Assembly (NCBI GenBank): GCA_008933995.1
Contig: WARS01002753.1
Location: 186,001 to 250,000 of the forward strand
Length of the DNA: 64,000 nt
Reading direction: 5' to 3'
Origin: Datnioides undecimradiatus
Taxonomy: Eukaryota > Chordata > Actinopteri > Lobotiformes > Datnioididae
Positions 25,141-36,500 of the stretch are shown here, piece after piece. A model generated the notes under the pieces. That model did no database searches. It saw nothing but the letters and a program-made list of their open reading frames with translations, and was not told the DNA's origin. Numbering within the stretch: position 1 is the stretch's first letter; every line of letters begins with the position of its first letter. The translations under genes and the position numbers were made by a program.

Positions 25141-26750
25141 TTTATGACACTTTGAAAACCCTCCAGCCCGACAGAGGTGAGCTAAAGATGGAGCAAAGTG
25201 ATATAAAATTTAATTTAAAATGAAAAGAGGCACAAAACCTTAATTTATCCTGTTCCAACAGACTTCAGTCCTCATTTTAATCCACCTTCTGTGACTTTTA
25301 CTATCATTTTTGTTTGATTTTTATTCAGCTACTTAAAAGAAAAGTCTGTTTTTCAAACTACACATTAGTAAACAGATGCTGTAACGTTTAAAAGGAGGAT
25401 TGTGTCGAGGGACGTGTTCCTGCTACTGTGATCCAGAACCACAGCATTAAAAAAAGTATAATTTAAAGCATTTTATAATTAATATGTTGAGTTTTTGTAT
25501 TATTTCTTTGTTTATTTATTGATATTTAGGTCCAAAGACAAAATACGGAAGCGTGGTGAATGAAGTTTTGTTCTTTCCTTTTTCTTCTAGCCTATTATTT
25601 AATGTAAAATCAATAAATCAATTAAATGAATTAAATTAACTGGTGACAAAAATAGAAACAAACAAGGTCTATTATTTTTATAATAATAATATGATGTTCA
25701 ATGACGTGGTGTTACTTTAAACACTTTTACACACTATTACTTAATTAGAGCAAAGTGGCACTAAGCTGAATTTAGTTTGGTTCATTAAAGTGGCTTCGTA
25801 AACGTGATTCAAAGCACCCTGAAAAGGTAAATTAATGAAAATATAAAACACAATTTAACACAAAAAGTTGATTTTTTTTTTTGAGGGGGGGGAATCTCAC
25901 CTAGGTCCCGTGTTGTGTCTGAAATAAATAAATTAATTAATCAATCAATTAAACCTATATTCCCCTGGAAAGTGAAGGTTAATCAGCTTTGGTCCAAAAA
26001 CACAGCGTTACTTCTGAAACAGCGTGTATATCTGAACGTTTCATAACAATCAACTGGTTTGTTCAGGTTTATCTTTTATTTTATGGCCAAATAGTTCATT
26101 TTAATTTCACTAGTTACATAGAGAAAAGTTATAATCTTAATCATAATAATGATAATAATAATCATAATAACAATTCCAGTCTTGTACTGTTACACCAGAA
26201 CAACACTCCTATTAGCCTACATATGTTTTCTCAGGGCTGTTTGAGGATCACGGATGTTAAAAATGTGTTTGTTTTGTATTTACTGTTGTGTTTTTTGCAC
26301 AAAATCTCTCCTGAAAACGTGACTTTAATGTCTCTGAGCCCGTTAGTTCGTCAGATTTAAGATATAAAATAGACAGTGAAGGCAGAAAAGTGAAGAAACT
26401 GGTGAAATGGTGTCAGAGAGGACGCGGGGCATCAGGGTGCAGTTCCCCACGTGTCCATCAGAGGGCAGGAAACTCTTATTAAACTGCTGCGTGCTGCACT
26501 CAGGGGACAGAGCGGATGATTGGTCGGCCTCTGAACATGTCTTTCAGGGGAGCGCAGCCAAGGTCTCCGTTCAAGTTCAAGTCTGATATAAATATGACTG
26601 TCTCTGAGGCTATAAAGAGGGTTTTTCTTGATAAATGGAAAAAAATGAATTTGAATGACCACAATTTTCTGTAAAAGTCTGTTTTTTTGGTTAAAAACTA
26701 TTGCACAATATTAAAAATGAGTATGTTTTAAAATGTAAATTGCATCCTCC
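25141..26750. other. Intergenic, AT-rich
   Basis: No gene or recognised element. A G-run interrupts A/T at about 25885-25893, and (AAT)n-like words lie at 26130-26170. Confidence 0.4.
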
Positions 26751-26756
26751 ATCCGT

Positions 26757-26797
26757 CACCTGCCAGCAGTGTGACTCACCTGGCAGGTGCACAGCTG
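26757..26797 (+). promoter_or_regulatory. Four-E-box cluster
   Basis: CACCTG (26757), CACCTG (26777), CAGGTG (26784) and CAGCTG (26792) lie within 41 bases. CACCTGCCAG and CTGGCAGGTG form a perfect 10-bp inverted repeat. Such words bind bHLH factors (MyoD, NeuroD) or ZEB/Snail. The motifs are certain; regulatory use is inferred. Confidence 0.45.
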
Positions 26798-26979
26798 GGA
26801 CAGGGAAACATACACGTATTTAGAGACTCAGTGACAACGATGAGAGGCGGGAAAAGGACAGGAAGTAAGTAAACAAAGACGTAACTTTCACAATAAAACA
26901 GGAAGTCATAAAACATGACACCCCCCATTGCACCACGGCATCAAATGACCCAATAACATCTGATGGGTTTGTTTAAGGT

Positions 26980-27300
26980 GCCTTATTCATTAGTCAGCTG
27001 TCTCCACAAGCCTGTGCTGTTACTTCAAAAGATCAATGTTTCATTCACGGGAGCTGATTTCTGAATTCCTGAAGCGTTTGAAACGCAGCCGGCAGCGTCT
27101 GGGCTCGATGAAACAATCCTCCAGAAACCGAGCGTGGACTGAGGGGCTGTTGGTCAAACCGCGGCGCGTGTTTCGATCGAGCGCGGCGCTTCTGGTAGTT
27201 GTTTTATAATAGGTCAGTTCAGTCAGGAGCGGCGATCGAGAGGCACTCAGAACGTGGCGGTCCCTACTCAGCAAAGTGCTCCGTCATTGAATCGTGACCT
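26980..27300. other. Candidate conserved non-coding element, CpG-rich
   Basis: CpG-rich, repeat-free island (with gcggcgcgtg and atcgagcgcggcgc) in otherwise AT-rich DNA. It has no ORF with recognisable protein and no splice context. It could be an enhancer or a small CpG island. It is followed by CA runs at 27332-27361 and about 27383-27398. Confidence 0.3.
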
Positions 27301-27399
27301 GGGTGAGCTTCCTGTTTGATATCACGAGAGAACACACACAAACACACACACACACACACACTGCAGTGTATTTTAACGTAATCACACACACACACACTG

Positions 27400-28400
27400 T
27401 CCCGCTGCCTCAAATACTCACAACAGCATCCAATGTAGATTCATCCGCCACTGAAACTAGTCCCTCTGTTTACTCCTGTTTGAGTTTGCTTAAAACAACA
27501 GTAAACAGGTGTTTTTTGTTTGGTTTTTTTTCAGTAAAACCATATTTTTTTTGAGTCATTTTTAAAGGTTTGCATCGTTTTTGGTCTTTTCATTCAAAAA
27601 CATGTAAGAACACCAGCTCTGCTCTTCACTGATCCATGTCTCAGATGAGTTTCTAGACGTCTTCAAGCATCAAAAAACAGAGAGGACCATCGTCTTCTTA
27701 AGTTAGAAGATGCATGTTGTGTGTGTGTGTGTGTCCAGTCCTGCAGGTAGTACCCCTCTGTCATCTGGTGAATATCTGGGACTATGTAAATAAAGACTTA
27801 ATACACAGCACGAGCAGCAGGTGCATCATGGTGAGTGTGTGTTCGTGTGTGTGTGTGCGCGCATGATGTCATGTTCATTATCAGGACCGTACCTGTTTTA
27901 GCCAATTAAATCTACAACACTGCTGACGTTCTCATCTTGTCAGATAAACAAAATACAGCATCATAACGAAACACAGTCATTTAACTAAACTTAAATTAAA
28001 CTACTTAACCATTTATTGATATTAAAGGAGCATAAAATATCTGCAGACATGTCATTTAAATAAAAAATCATTTCCACGCTGAACCTTCAGGTCGATGACA
28101 CAATTGTGCTTTTTTTTTTTTTTTTTTTTTAAATTGTCATTATTTTTAATCGATGTATGAAAAAAGGCCACGATTTCATTCATTTCGTGAAGTGAAATGT
28201 TTGTTGTTTTTTTTAAAAAAAAAACTGAACATGAAAAACATATTTCTCATAGTTTAGAGTTAAAGAAATTAACGCTTGAGTGTAAATAAATAAATAAATG
28301 AATGAAAAATTAAAAAATCTTCATCTCACGCACACATTAAATACATTCTTACGGTATGAAAGAAAACTATTCAGCACAGTCGAGCCTGCCCCTCATAGAA
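27400..28400. other. Intergenic with simple repeats
   Basis: GT runs lie near 27718-27734 and 27836-27860, with a poly-T of about 20 at 28112-28131. No gene is seen. Confidence 0.45.
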
Positions 28401-28419
28401 ATAACTATATAAAAGACTT

Positions 28420-28640
28420 TAGTGGTTTCTCTGCTCTTAGAAGACTCTTCGCTGACTTGGCTCACCTTGGCAAGACCAACAGACATTAACAAGACTCCTA
28501 ATTACGTCCTTAGCGGCGCCTCAATAGCGTCAAAGTTGAATTTAATTTTCCCAGTTGTGGGAGCTCTCCGCTCTTCAGCAGCCGTGTTTCTCGGTCGTTT
28601 TGCCTTTTGCGGCCTTGTAATTAATTTATTTTTTTTTTAA
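28420..28640. other. Candidate conserved non-coding element
   Basis: Repeat-free balanced sequence with CTAATTACG and TTAATTTA-type homeodomain words and two TTGGC words (NFI half-sites). Inference from texture. Confidence 0.28.
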
Positions 28641-28904
28641 GTCTTTCACATCCTCAAGTGTGTATTTAGTGTGGCGAACGCTTTCTTTAAGACGTAAAGC
28701 ACAGCTGCTATTGATGAAACTGCGTATGATTTCTCAATGTGACATGAAATAAAGAGCCGGGGAGGGGGGGGGGGTTGCATTTAGAAGTGGTTTTGTAAAC
28801 TTTAAACACTGAAAAGCAGAAGGGAATATAATAATGCAACACTTTGCCCTTCGTTTAACGCACTTCCTGCCGCCAGTAGACGTGTTATTGCTTCTGCACA
28901 AAAC

Positions 28905-29035
28905 GCCAGAGGACACGAATACCCCTTGGAGGTAAACCAGCGTGTCTGAAACAGTGCAAATTAAAAAGTTCCAGATTTTAAAACAGACAGAGGGTTTATT
29001 CTTCGATCACAATGCGCCATGCATGTGCGGCCTCT
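28905..29035 (+). repeat. Local repeat family, copy 1 (partial)
   Basis: The words gacacgaatacc, ggaggtaaac, tctgaaacagtg and tcacaatg(c/g)gcca recur in the same order at 30555-30690 and 30805-30960. This marks a decayed local duplication. Confidence 0.5.
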
Positions 29036-29039
29036 GTGA

Positions 29040-30140
29040 ATTCATCCCATAACTCGTCCAAGGTAAAAGCTCCGGCGAGCCTCCGAGGACTTTAATTGCA
29101 TCTTTTCTTTGATCGTCTGCAGGAAACCGCGGCGCCTTTGTTGCGTGTGTGACGACTTGTTATTGGTTAGAAAGGGTCAAACAGGCTGAATCTCTGATTT
29201 CTCTTTGATTCCACCATGTTTGACTTTTCTTTGTATCAGCGTGAGTTTGCCTCGGCTCCAGTGGCGGCTCCGTGTTCACCTTAAGCTGCAACCACGCCTG
29301 GAGCCGGCCCAGCATGCACCGCAGGGCTGAAATTACTCGACGCAGGGATGTAAATGACAGTCCTGCACGGGATGCCGACAGCTCGAGGTTTTAAATTGTA
29401 GTTGCAAAGGCTGAAATCAGCTTTGTGACACAAGCTGGACGTTTACAATCCAGTTCGTTTTGTGATTTAGTCACAAAACTCATTCGTCATCATGGAGCAG
29501 CGATCACAGCGAGTTTAAGGTCTGCAGAGGAGATGGCTGGTGGGTCGGGGAGTTGCACATCAGCTGCTTTGTTGCGCACCTTGTGATCCAGCGAGGCACG
29601 ATGACTCTCCAGTCTACATGTGATTGATATAGTTTTACAATGCATTTTCCGTCGTATTTTGTTTTTGATTTTCAGTATTTGAGGTTTTTAATTCTAGTTA
29701 TTTGTCTCTTGTTGCACCCTCTTCTTCTGCAGTGGACTCACTAATCAAGTTATGGATGGAAGCAAGCATTCAGTCAATCTCCAATATATTTGGAGGGAAA
29801 TCCAGGTACTCACTAAGAAATAGCATAGAGTTGCACGATTACCAGCAGGACTGTGGTTAAATTCAGTTGTGTGACCACTCTCAGGTGCAGCTGCCGTCAC
29901 CAAACCGCATCTTGAGACCCAACAGCAGCCTGAGCTGTGGGTCTCTGCTTTGAGGAGGTCCAGAGAACATCGAACATGGTGGTTTATGAGGTTACAGGAT
30001 GAGACTTCAGGGAGCGACTGCAGGGGGTGGCGGCTTTGAAGTAGATGGTGGCCATATTTGAATATGACAGAACATTTAAAGCTTTTATTATTATTATTAT
30101 TATTTAAAGATTTATTATTATTATAAATCAGATCTTGTTA
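29040..30140. other. Intergenic, unique
   Basis: No gene is seen. Balanced CpG-bearing sequence to about 29360 (possible conserved element), then plain intergenic DNA with an ATT run at about 30087-30105. Confidence 0.35.
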
Positions 30141-30224
30141 GATTGAGTGAGTTTGCCTCCTCGACCGAAGCTGTTCCAGGCATCAGATTTGAGTTTGTGG
30201 TGTCAAACGTGTTTTCTGGTTTAG

Positions 30225-30960
30225 CACGTAGCTCCCACCTGTTGCACCTGACAATCTGCTATGAAACCAAGTCATCTCTCTCCGTCACACGCCGCACCTT
30301 CGTGGCGGTTTGTCCTCCATTTTTATTTACAGTAGCGCTCCACCAGTCAGGAAAATCTGTCAAATCAAAAACGTGAACCATTCAGCACCCTCCGCAACCT
30401 TGACGCAGCGGCGGCGTGTACATGAAGCATGAACACTCCTAACCATTTAAACACGCACGTTAGCGCTTTCATGCCCGGGCGCGTGCAGAAACTTTCAAGT
30501 TCACGCATTCTTCTCTCCTTTCTTTTATTCCTTCCATGCATTCTCCACCTTCATTCTCTCACATGGCAGGAAGCAGAAAGGGCTCGCCGCCTCGAGGTAA
30601 ACAAGCCCGTCTGAGACAGTGAGGAATAAAAAAAGTCATAGAAAGAGAGAAAAGCTAAGTGTTCTCTGGCCACAATGGTCCATTTATCGCCATTTACCTC
30701 TCTACCTCTGCAGAAACTTTCAAGTTCACGCACTCTTCCACTTTTCATTTCTTATTTTTCCACCTCCTCCAAAAAGCAAAGCCTCCTTCATCCTCTCACA
30801 TGGCACACAACAGAAAAGACACGAATACCACCTCCAGGTAAACACTCGCTCGTTCTTTTCTCACTCTTCCTTTTATTTTTTTTCCCCCTCCGTCTACGTT
30901 TTCCCACAAAATAAAAGTTGCAGAGAGCGAGCTATTCTTTGGTCACAATGGGCCATTTCA
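30225..30960 (+). repeat. Local repeat family, copies 2 and 3 (tandem)
   Basis: GCAGAAACTTTCAAGTTCAC occurs at about 30485 and again about 225 bases later, each time followed by pyrimidine-rich sequence, a ctcacatggca word and a ggtaaac word. The first part (tacagtagcgctccaccagtcag to actcctaaccattt) recurs at 32660-32825. None of the copies keeps a coding frame. Confidence 0.65.
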
Positions 30961-30999
30961 CACACACTTCAAAACATCCAAGGTTTCCCGCAGCGATAT

Positions 31000-31160
31000 G
31001 TTATACACTGATATCTCTGATCGTTCGCCCGTTTGGAGTGTGGCTCATGAAAAGGCGTGAAACAAATAAACCGTCTGTTAATTATTAACGCCAAAGGAGC
31101 GTCGGGCGGCAGATAGCTAATGGGAAAGGTGTCGTTCATTAAAAAGATCCTGAGTGAAGC
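31000..31160. promoter_or_regulatory. Candidate conserved element with a perfect HNF1 site
   Basis: Repeat-free sequence containing GTTAATTATTAAC at 31077-31089, an exact match to the HNF1 palindrome GTTAATNATTAAC, flanked by further TAAT words. HNF1 factors act in pancreas, liver and gut, where rfx6 is expressed. The regulatory role and target are inferred. Confidence 0.45.
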
Positions 31161-31375
31161 TTTGCTCAAACTTCTTTTAACAATGATTCAAACCAAATAT
31201 CAGAGTTAAAATCTGGTTTGATACTCACGACTAGACTGGCTAAAACCTTATTTCTTGGTTTTATTCAACCAGTGTTTGAATTATGACTAACAAAAAAAAG
31301 ATAAATTATGATTTTCATTGACTTTGTGATGAAGTTTACTTCAGATTTCATAAAATCTTTAGAAAAAAGCACCAG

Positions 31376-31500
31376 GTTAAGATAAGACAACGCTTTATTT
31401 GTCCTACAGAAGTGAAATTTGAGTTGCATCAGCAGCAAAAGTGAAAGAGCATCAATAAAAAACAATAAATAAGGAGAAAAAGTGTAAAAAAAAAAAAAAG
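31376..31500 (+). repeat. Dispersed repeat of the GATAAGA...CTTTATTTGTCC type
   Basis: Starts gataagacaacgctttattt, then tcctacagaagtgaaattt, a cagcagcaaa word and an A-rich end. A second copy in the same orientation is at 50182-50290 and a stub (gataagataagataaaa) at 43845-43862. I recognise the type from fish genomes, probably a LINE 3' end. The family name is uncertain. Confidence 0.5.
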
Positions 31501-31749
31501 ATATGAACAAGAAAAGGTTAAACATTAAGGTTAATATAAAAACATTATGAACAGTATAAGCAGGGATGTGTGAACAGGAAACAGGATTCACAGCAGCAGG
31601 AAGGAGGTTAGTCGTCATTTTTCCATAATTTAAATTATAAAATTTCATATATTCCTTTTAAAGGCTTGGTACATGGCGTACATATGTCTTATCTCATGTG
31701 CCTGGAGTTACAATCCTGTACACGAGTCCAGTCCAAATAAACATAAATG

Positions 31750-32420
31750 AATAAAACCGATGTGGCATACCACAGGGATCTGGTCTAGGACCCTTAGTAT
31801 TTCTTGTTTACGTTGATGATCTTTGTCATTTGTTAATTTTCTCATCCGGTTTGGTTTGTTGATGGCACCAGAGTGAGTATCACACACTTACACACTCTAA
31901 GCTCTCTAATAAAATATGGAAAAGCGAGATTTCATTACATTTGGAGGAAGCAGGCTAGGCATTTTAATTAATGTCAGAATAAATTGGATTAAATCTAAAC
32001 AATGAAATCACTTCGATTATCCAAAAAACAAAGTTTCATTATGTCTCTTGCTTATCAAATTAATATTTATTCTTATTTATGGTAATATTTTTTGGAAAAA
32101 GACAAATTTAATCTGTAATCTTCATAAACTTGATTTGCAGCAAAAACAGTTTTTGAGATTTGCAACTCAGTCAAACTCTTGACGAGGTCTCTGTCGCCCT
32201 TCTTTCAGCATATGGCACAAACACTGGTGAAATAAGTTTTTCCACTGATGTTCAGCAACTTCTTCAAACTTAAAGGCCACATTCATTCATATAGCAGAAG
32301 GTTTGATCAATTGTCTTGCATGATTGATCAGTTAAACCTATTTAATCTATTTTTACCGTCAAAGCAGAATCAGATGCATGTAAATGATTCAAATGTTAGT
32401 TTTTAGGATCAGGTTAAATG
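31750..32420 (+). mobile_element. Decayed non-LTR retrotransposon (LINE) reverse transcriptase fragment
   Basis: In one frame from 31764 the sequence reads GIPQGSGLGPLVFL, the core of motif 4 of LINE-type reverse transcriptases, followed about 75 bases later by FVDGT in place of the catalytic FADDT. Further on, words such as LQQKQFLRFATQ and HSYSRRF resemble the C-terminal part of ORF2 of L2/CR1-type elements. Stops and frameshifts are frequent and the catalytic motif is lost, so it is dead. Confidence 0.65.
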
Positions 32421-32559
32421 TGTTTTATATCATGACAACAAAAACACAAAAACTACAACATCTTTTTCTCTTAATTACAATCAAAGTCATCTTATTTGAT
32501 GTATTCAGGAACCGATCAGACATCATGCATCGAGTTCATACATGTTTTTAGGGGTTAGT

Positions 32560-33000
32560 AAACACTTCCTGCTGGTTGCACACGATGATCTGCTGCCATG
32601 AAAGTGATTCTGCGCCCCGACTCCGTCCTCCTCTCACTGTACAGCTTGTCCTTCCCTTACAGTAGTGCTCCATCAGTCAGCGAAGAACAGAGCGAGTGGA
32701 ATTTCAAATCTGTAAAAAACCAAAATATGAACCATTCACGTTCAGTGCATCACAACCTTGACGCAGCAGCAGTGTCTGTGTGTGTGTGTATACGAAGTGT
32801 GTGCACTCCTAAACCATTTAACATGTGCTTTACCTCTTTCATGTTCAGACGCACACGGAAACTTTCAAGATCACACATTCTTTTCACTTATTACTCTCTT
32901 TTTTTTTTATCCCCTCTATATTTTCCAGCTCCTCCACAAAGTGAAGCCTCCTTTCTCTCCTCCCTCGCCAAGAAAGACGTCTGTCCTTTTTAATGAGCTT
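32560..33000 (+). repeat. Local repeat family, copy 4
   Basis: Matches 30320-30560 in order: tacagtagtgctccatcagtcag, aaatctgt, tgaaccattca, cttgacgcagcagc, cactcctaaaccattt, cggaaactttcaag, then pyrimidines. It carries a GT insertion at about 32777-32790. Confidence 0.6.
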
Positions 33001-33855
33001 TAATAAACTGACGCCATTCATGCAGCCGGAGTCAGAGTGCTTTGGCCTCTTCTTGAATGGGAGGAGAGACAGCGGGATGAGCGAGGCATTTCACTTTAAA
33101 CACACACAGAATCTGCTTTAACACTTTTGAAATCATTACTTTAGAGTGTGTGTGTGTGTGCGTATATGATGGCGTTTCTACTGTTTTTGGCAATGAACAG
33201 CAAAGAAGTTCAACGCATTTAGTTCAAACCGCACACTAAACGTTTATTATTCACCCTTTTATAATGTATTTTCTGATGCGTTTCACTTCACAACGTATGT
33301 TTTCCTCGCTCCCAGCAGAGAATCAGTGCAGCACATTTTATGTATTCAGATTAGCACTGACACCGCAGTGTAAAAATAACATGTTCTGCATTGAATGAAT
33401 GTGGTTTAAGTGAAAATATAGTAGAATATATAAGTAGAACCAGAAAAAATGGGCTAAAGTATTAAAAGTAAAAGAGCTCAAAATTATTTAAAAGGACTCA
33501 TGAAATGGGTAATCAAACACACGAACACTCAAAAGTTTAGACTCACTCGTTATATTCATGTTTATTTTGTTTTCCTTCAGTGATGACTGGTTTAAAATGA
33601 TTCAGACACTGATGCATATTTACCTTTGGGGAAAAAAAGTTTTGGCCCCAAAAGATGAATAAATAAATAATTTGACTATTTTACCCAGGTTGATTTTAAG
33701 GTTGTTGTCCAGAAAAGCAAAAGTGACCGCAGATCATTACTGAACCAGTTTACTTTGCAGTCTACTCAGTATTTAAAGTTCACACAATGCATAGTCTGTT
33801 TCACAGTATACAGAGTTTTTAAATCTGGTGTCTGGTGTGACATCCCCATGTTGGT
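33001..33855. other. Intergenic
   Basis: No gene or clear repeat. A GT run lies near 33147-33160. Confidence 0.4.
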
Positions 33856-33859
33856 GCAC

Positions 33860-34045
33860 TGGCAATAATAATTTATATTGGTAATAACAGACTTTATGTA
33901 TAAAGCCCTTTTTTAAAACAAGGTAACAAAGTGCTGTTAAAAAGGTTAAAAAGAAGTTAAGATAATACAAAAAATAAAATAAAATCAATAAAATAAAAAG
34001 CAAAAATGATAAAATAATGATAAAACAGCTAAAAAAAAAAAGCAT
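33860..34045 (+). repeat. Dispersed repeat (actttat...gcccttttttaaaacaaggtaacaaagtgct)
   Basis: The phrase resembles a repeat frequent in teleosts (tttatatagcgcctttt...acaaagtgctt) and ends in an A-rich (AATAA)n tail, the usual form of a retroposed element. Confidence 0.45.
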
Positions 34046-35220
34046 TTGATAACTGAAATTTATAAATAAGTTACTTTAGTAATAATTTAAGAAGTGCATG
34101 CAACGATTGTGTTTGTGTAGTTCCTCTAATGACCAGAAGGGGGAGACAAACTTTAAATCTGCACAGATTTTCATGAATCTTCCTGTTTCTTTCACAAATA
34201 ACTGGTGATTTTTATTTTTATTTTATTTGTCTCATCTTTGCCTCTCTGTTCCCTCTCGGTTGAACCAGTGTAAAGCGTTTTGCTCGGCACACATTATGGG
34301 TTTTTTTTTGGGAAACCTCAAACATAATAACATCTATTTGAAATGTAAGCCTTCCCACTCTCCACGATCTAAAAGCATGAAAAGCCCCTCAGAAACACAA
34401 AACAGCCCTCGGAGCCACCTGACTGCAGTGAAACGCAAATCCAAATTTTTGAGCGTCAGTAAATACTGTAGGTTTATTCTGAAAAAATATTTTGAGAACC
34501 GCAACGAATTAATGCATCCATGAGTACTTGAACCTGCAAAATGCATCACTCACATCACATCATTTTGATTGATCAGCTGTGTCAACATCATAAGGGGGAA
34601 ATGTCTGTTTGCTGCAAATCGCCTGATGCCATCTTGTCGTGCTTGGCAACGTTTTTATTGCTAGATCTTCAGCCCCACTGGGCTGGTACGGTGGCTTAGA
34701 GCAGCAGTTCTAACCCTTTTTGAGTCGAAACCCAAAAGACAAATCAGGCTGGTGTTCACGAACCACGCATCATCACTGTCTGCCTGATACTGTTTCACTA
34801 GTTTCTGTAATATCACATATAAAAACTACCAAAACCACACAGGAAGACCATTGTTTTGCCCACAGACACAACAAAAACCAATGTGATTTTGGCTTTTCAC
34901 TGAAATAACGCTACATTCTCAGCCAACATGTCAACTTTAGGCCTCAAAGAACCAAACGCCCAGTCATGTTTCACTTTGACACGTAATAAAATCTATTTAA
35001 AAGCAAATGATATCACTGGTGCAGAAGATGTCATGTAAAAACCAGTCCAGGTCCAAAATATGTCATATTTTCTCTGTACAACCATCTTCTGACCCCAGCC
35101 TGGAGAACGACCCGCTCAGGCTGCTGACGAGATGATTCAATGATTCTCTTGAAGACTGTAACTCAGGTTGAAAACGTTTCAGACCTCTTTATGATCCACT
35201 TGAATTTTTGCTACTTGCAG
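34046..35220. other. Intergenic with a possible hAT-like terminal fragment
   Basis: No gene is seen. Bases about 34698-34760 (gagcagcagttctaaccc and ctggtgttcacgaacc) resemble the CAGTGGTTCTCAA ends of hAT-type elements. A similar piece lies at 53821-53900. Very degraded. Confidence 0.3.
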
Positions 35221-35224
35221 CTGA

Positions 35225-35227
35225 AAA

Positions 35228-35258
<31 letters not shown>
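35225..35258 (+). repeat. (AAAT)8 microsatellite
   Basis: Tetranucleotide run, nearly perfect. Confidence 0.9.
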
Positions 35259-35332
35259 GGGAAACAACAACAGTCGCCTCCTTTGTTGCTCACCACCTCG
35301 CGGGTATGTTGACCAGGCCAGGTTTCGAAAAT

Positions 35333-35701
35333 TCACAGTATTTCTTCAGACGACCCGCCACAAAAGCTACAAGTAACAGGAGGATTGATGTGACACTTCA
35401 ACCATACAGTTATGATCATATGAATACAAGAATGGAAAATGAAAGAGAATTCACTTAAGTGAATATTCGGTCCAAGGGCACCGAGAGTTCCTCCTTGTTT
35501 GCCGGGGCTTTCACATGAATGGCAGACAATCCTTTTTTGTGAAACCTTGTCCTTTGAACCTCGAGCAAATTGTTTCCATTTGTTAATACCACTTAATGCA
35601 TCAGAAATACATTCAGCCTGCCCTGCTAATGGACACTGAACTGGCAGACTTGTGATGGGAAAATTAAAAAAATGCAACTTTTTCAAAAACCTATACCCCA
35701 A
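35333..35701 (-). other. Unrecognised Cys-containing 122-codon open frame
   Basis: Open frame ending CSFCGGSSEEIL, with CHSC and CSFC pairs about 54 residues apart and a basic stretch INKWKQFARGSKDK. Two CxxC pairs could form a zinc ribbon, but the length is modest and there is no promoter or splice evidence. It might be a piece of a decayed transposon or chance. I assign no function. Confidence 0.25.
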
Positions 35702-36420
35702 AGAAAGGATTCCCTTTTACACAACTCGCTCAGCGACTGGAAGAAGTATGATTTTAAAAAAAAATTATTATTGTTATTGTTATTTGTCCTTGAGCAAACA
35801 ACAGCCATGTTTTCCTCCAGTATGTGCCCAGAGGAGAGGGCACTTGTTGCCAGCCACTTAGCAGAGAGGAGCCTTGTCTTGCAGTTGCAGTTCAGAAACA
35901 TCTAAAAACCACCAGCTTGCCCATGACTGAAGACCTTTTCATGCTTTCTGCAGCGGGGTCGAGTGCGCAGTACAAAGTAAAAGTCAAATATGGTCCAGGC
36001 AGAGCTGTACAGCCCTGATTTGATCATGTAGATGGAGACTTGATTGATTTTCTTTAGTTGTTGTTCATTAGCAGAAGGAATAATCATACAGTTTACATGT
36101 ATTATGAAATATACAGTGTCTAAAATCAAGTATTCCAGACTTATACAAATGCCATGATTCAGCCTCTGGAGGAGAAGCTAAAATTCCCTTAATTTTCCAT
36201 AATTATTCACTTTTCCCTCCTTATCTAAGGTCCTGGAGAGGATTTTTCTTTTTTTCTCATCTTTTCAATGGAGTTCAATTATGAATTTTACCTTTTTCTG
36301 GTAAAGACACGCTCAAGGCTCGCCACAGTACTTCACCCAGCCTTGTGGTTGCTGCTAACAGATGAGATCTTAATTTAACAAGAAGTGTTAAAAACCCTTA
36401 GGACCACTGTTTAAATCAAA
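35702..36420. other. Intergenic
   Basis: No gene or confident repeat is seen. Confidence 0.35.
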
Positions 36421-36429
36421 TCATACTTA

Positions 36430-36500
36430 TTGCGGCGTTCCTCAAGGAACAATTCCAGGTCCTTTGCAATTTCAATTATAGGTTCTTCAAGAGCTTATGT
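36430..36500 (+). mobile_element. Short LINE reverse transcriptase relic
   Basis: One frame from about 36431 reads CGVPQGTIPGPLQFQL, the GVPQGSxLGP motif of LINE reverse transcriptases, then a stop. No other domain is recognisable around it. Confidence 0.5.

Noticed and set aside
31265..31648. 127-codon Phe/Leu-rich minus-strand ORF
   Set aside because: It covers a dispersed repeat with A-rich tail; hydrophobicity comes from poly-T composition.
35683..36018. Overlapping ORFs on both strands near 35.7-36.0 kb
   Set aside because: No domain and contain A/T homopolymer-derived Asn/Phe runs; only the Cys-pair frame next to them was kept, as a low-confidence item.
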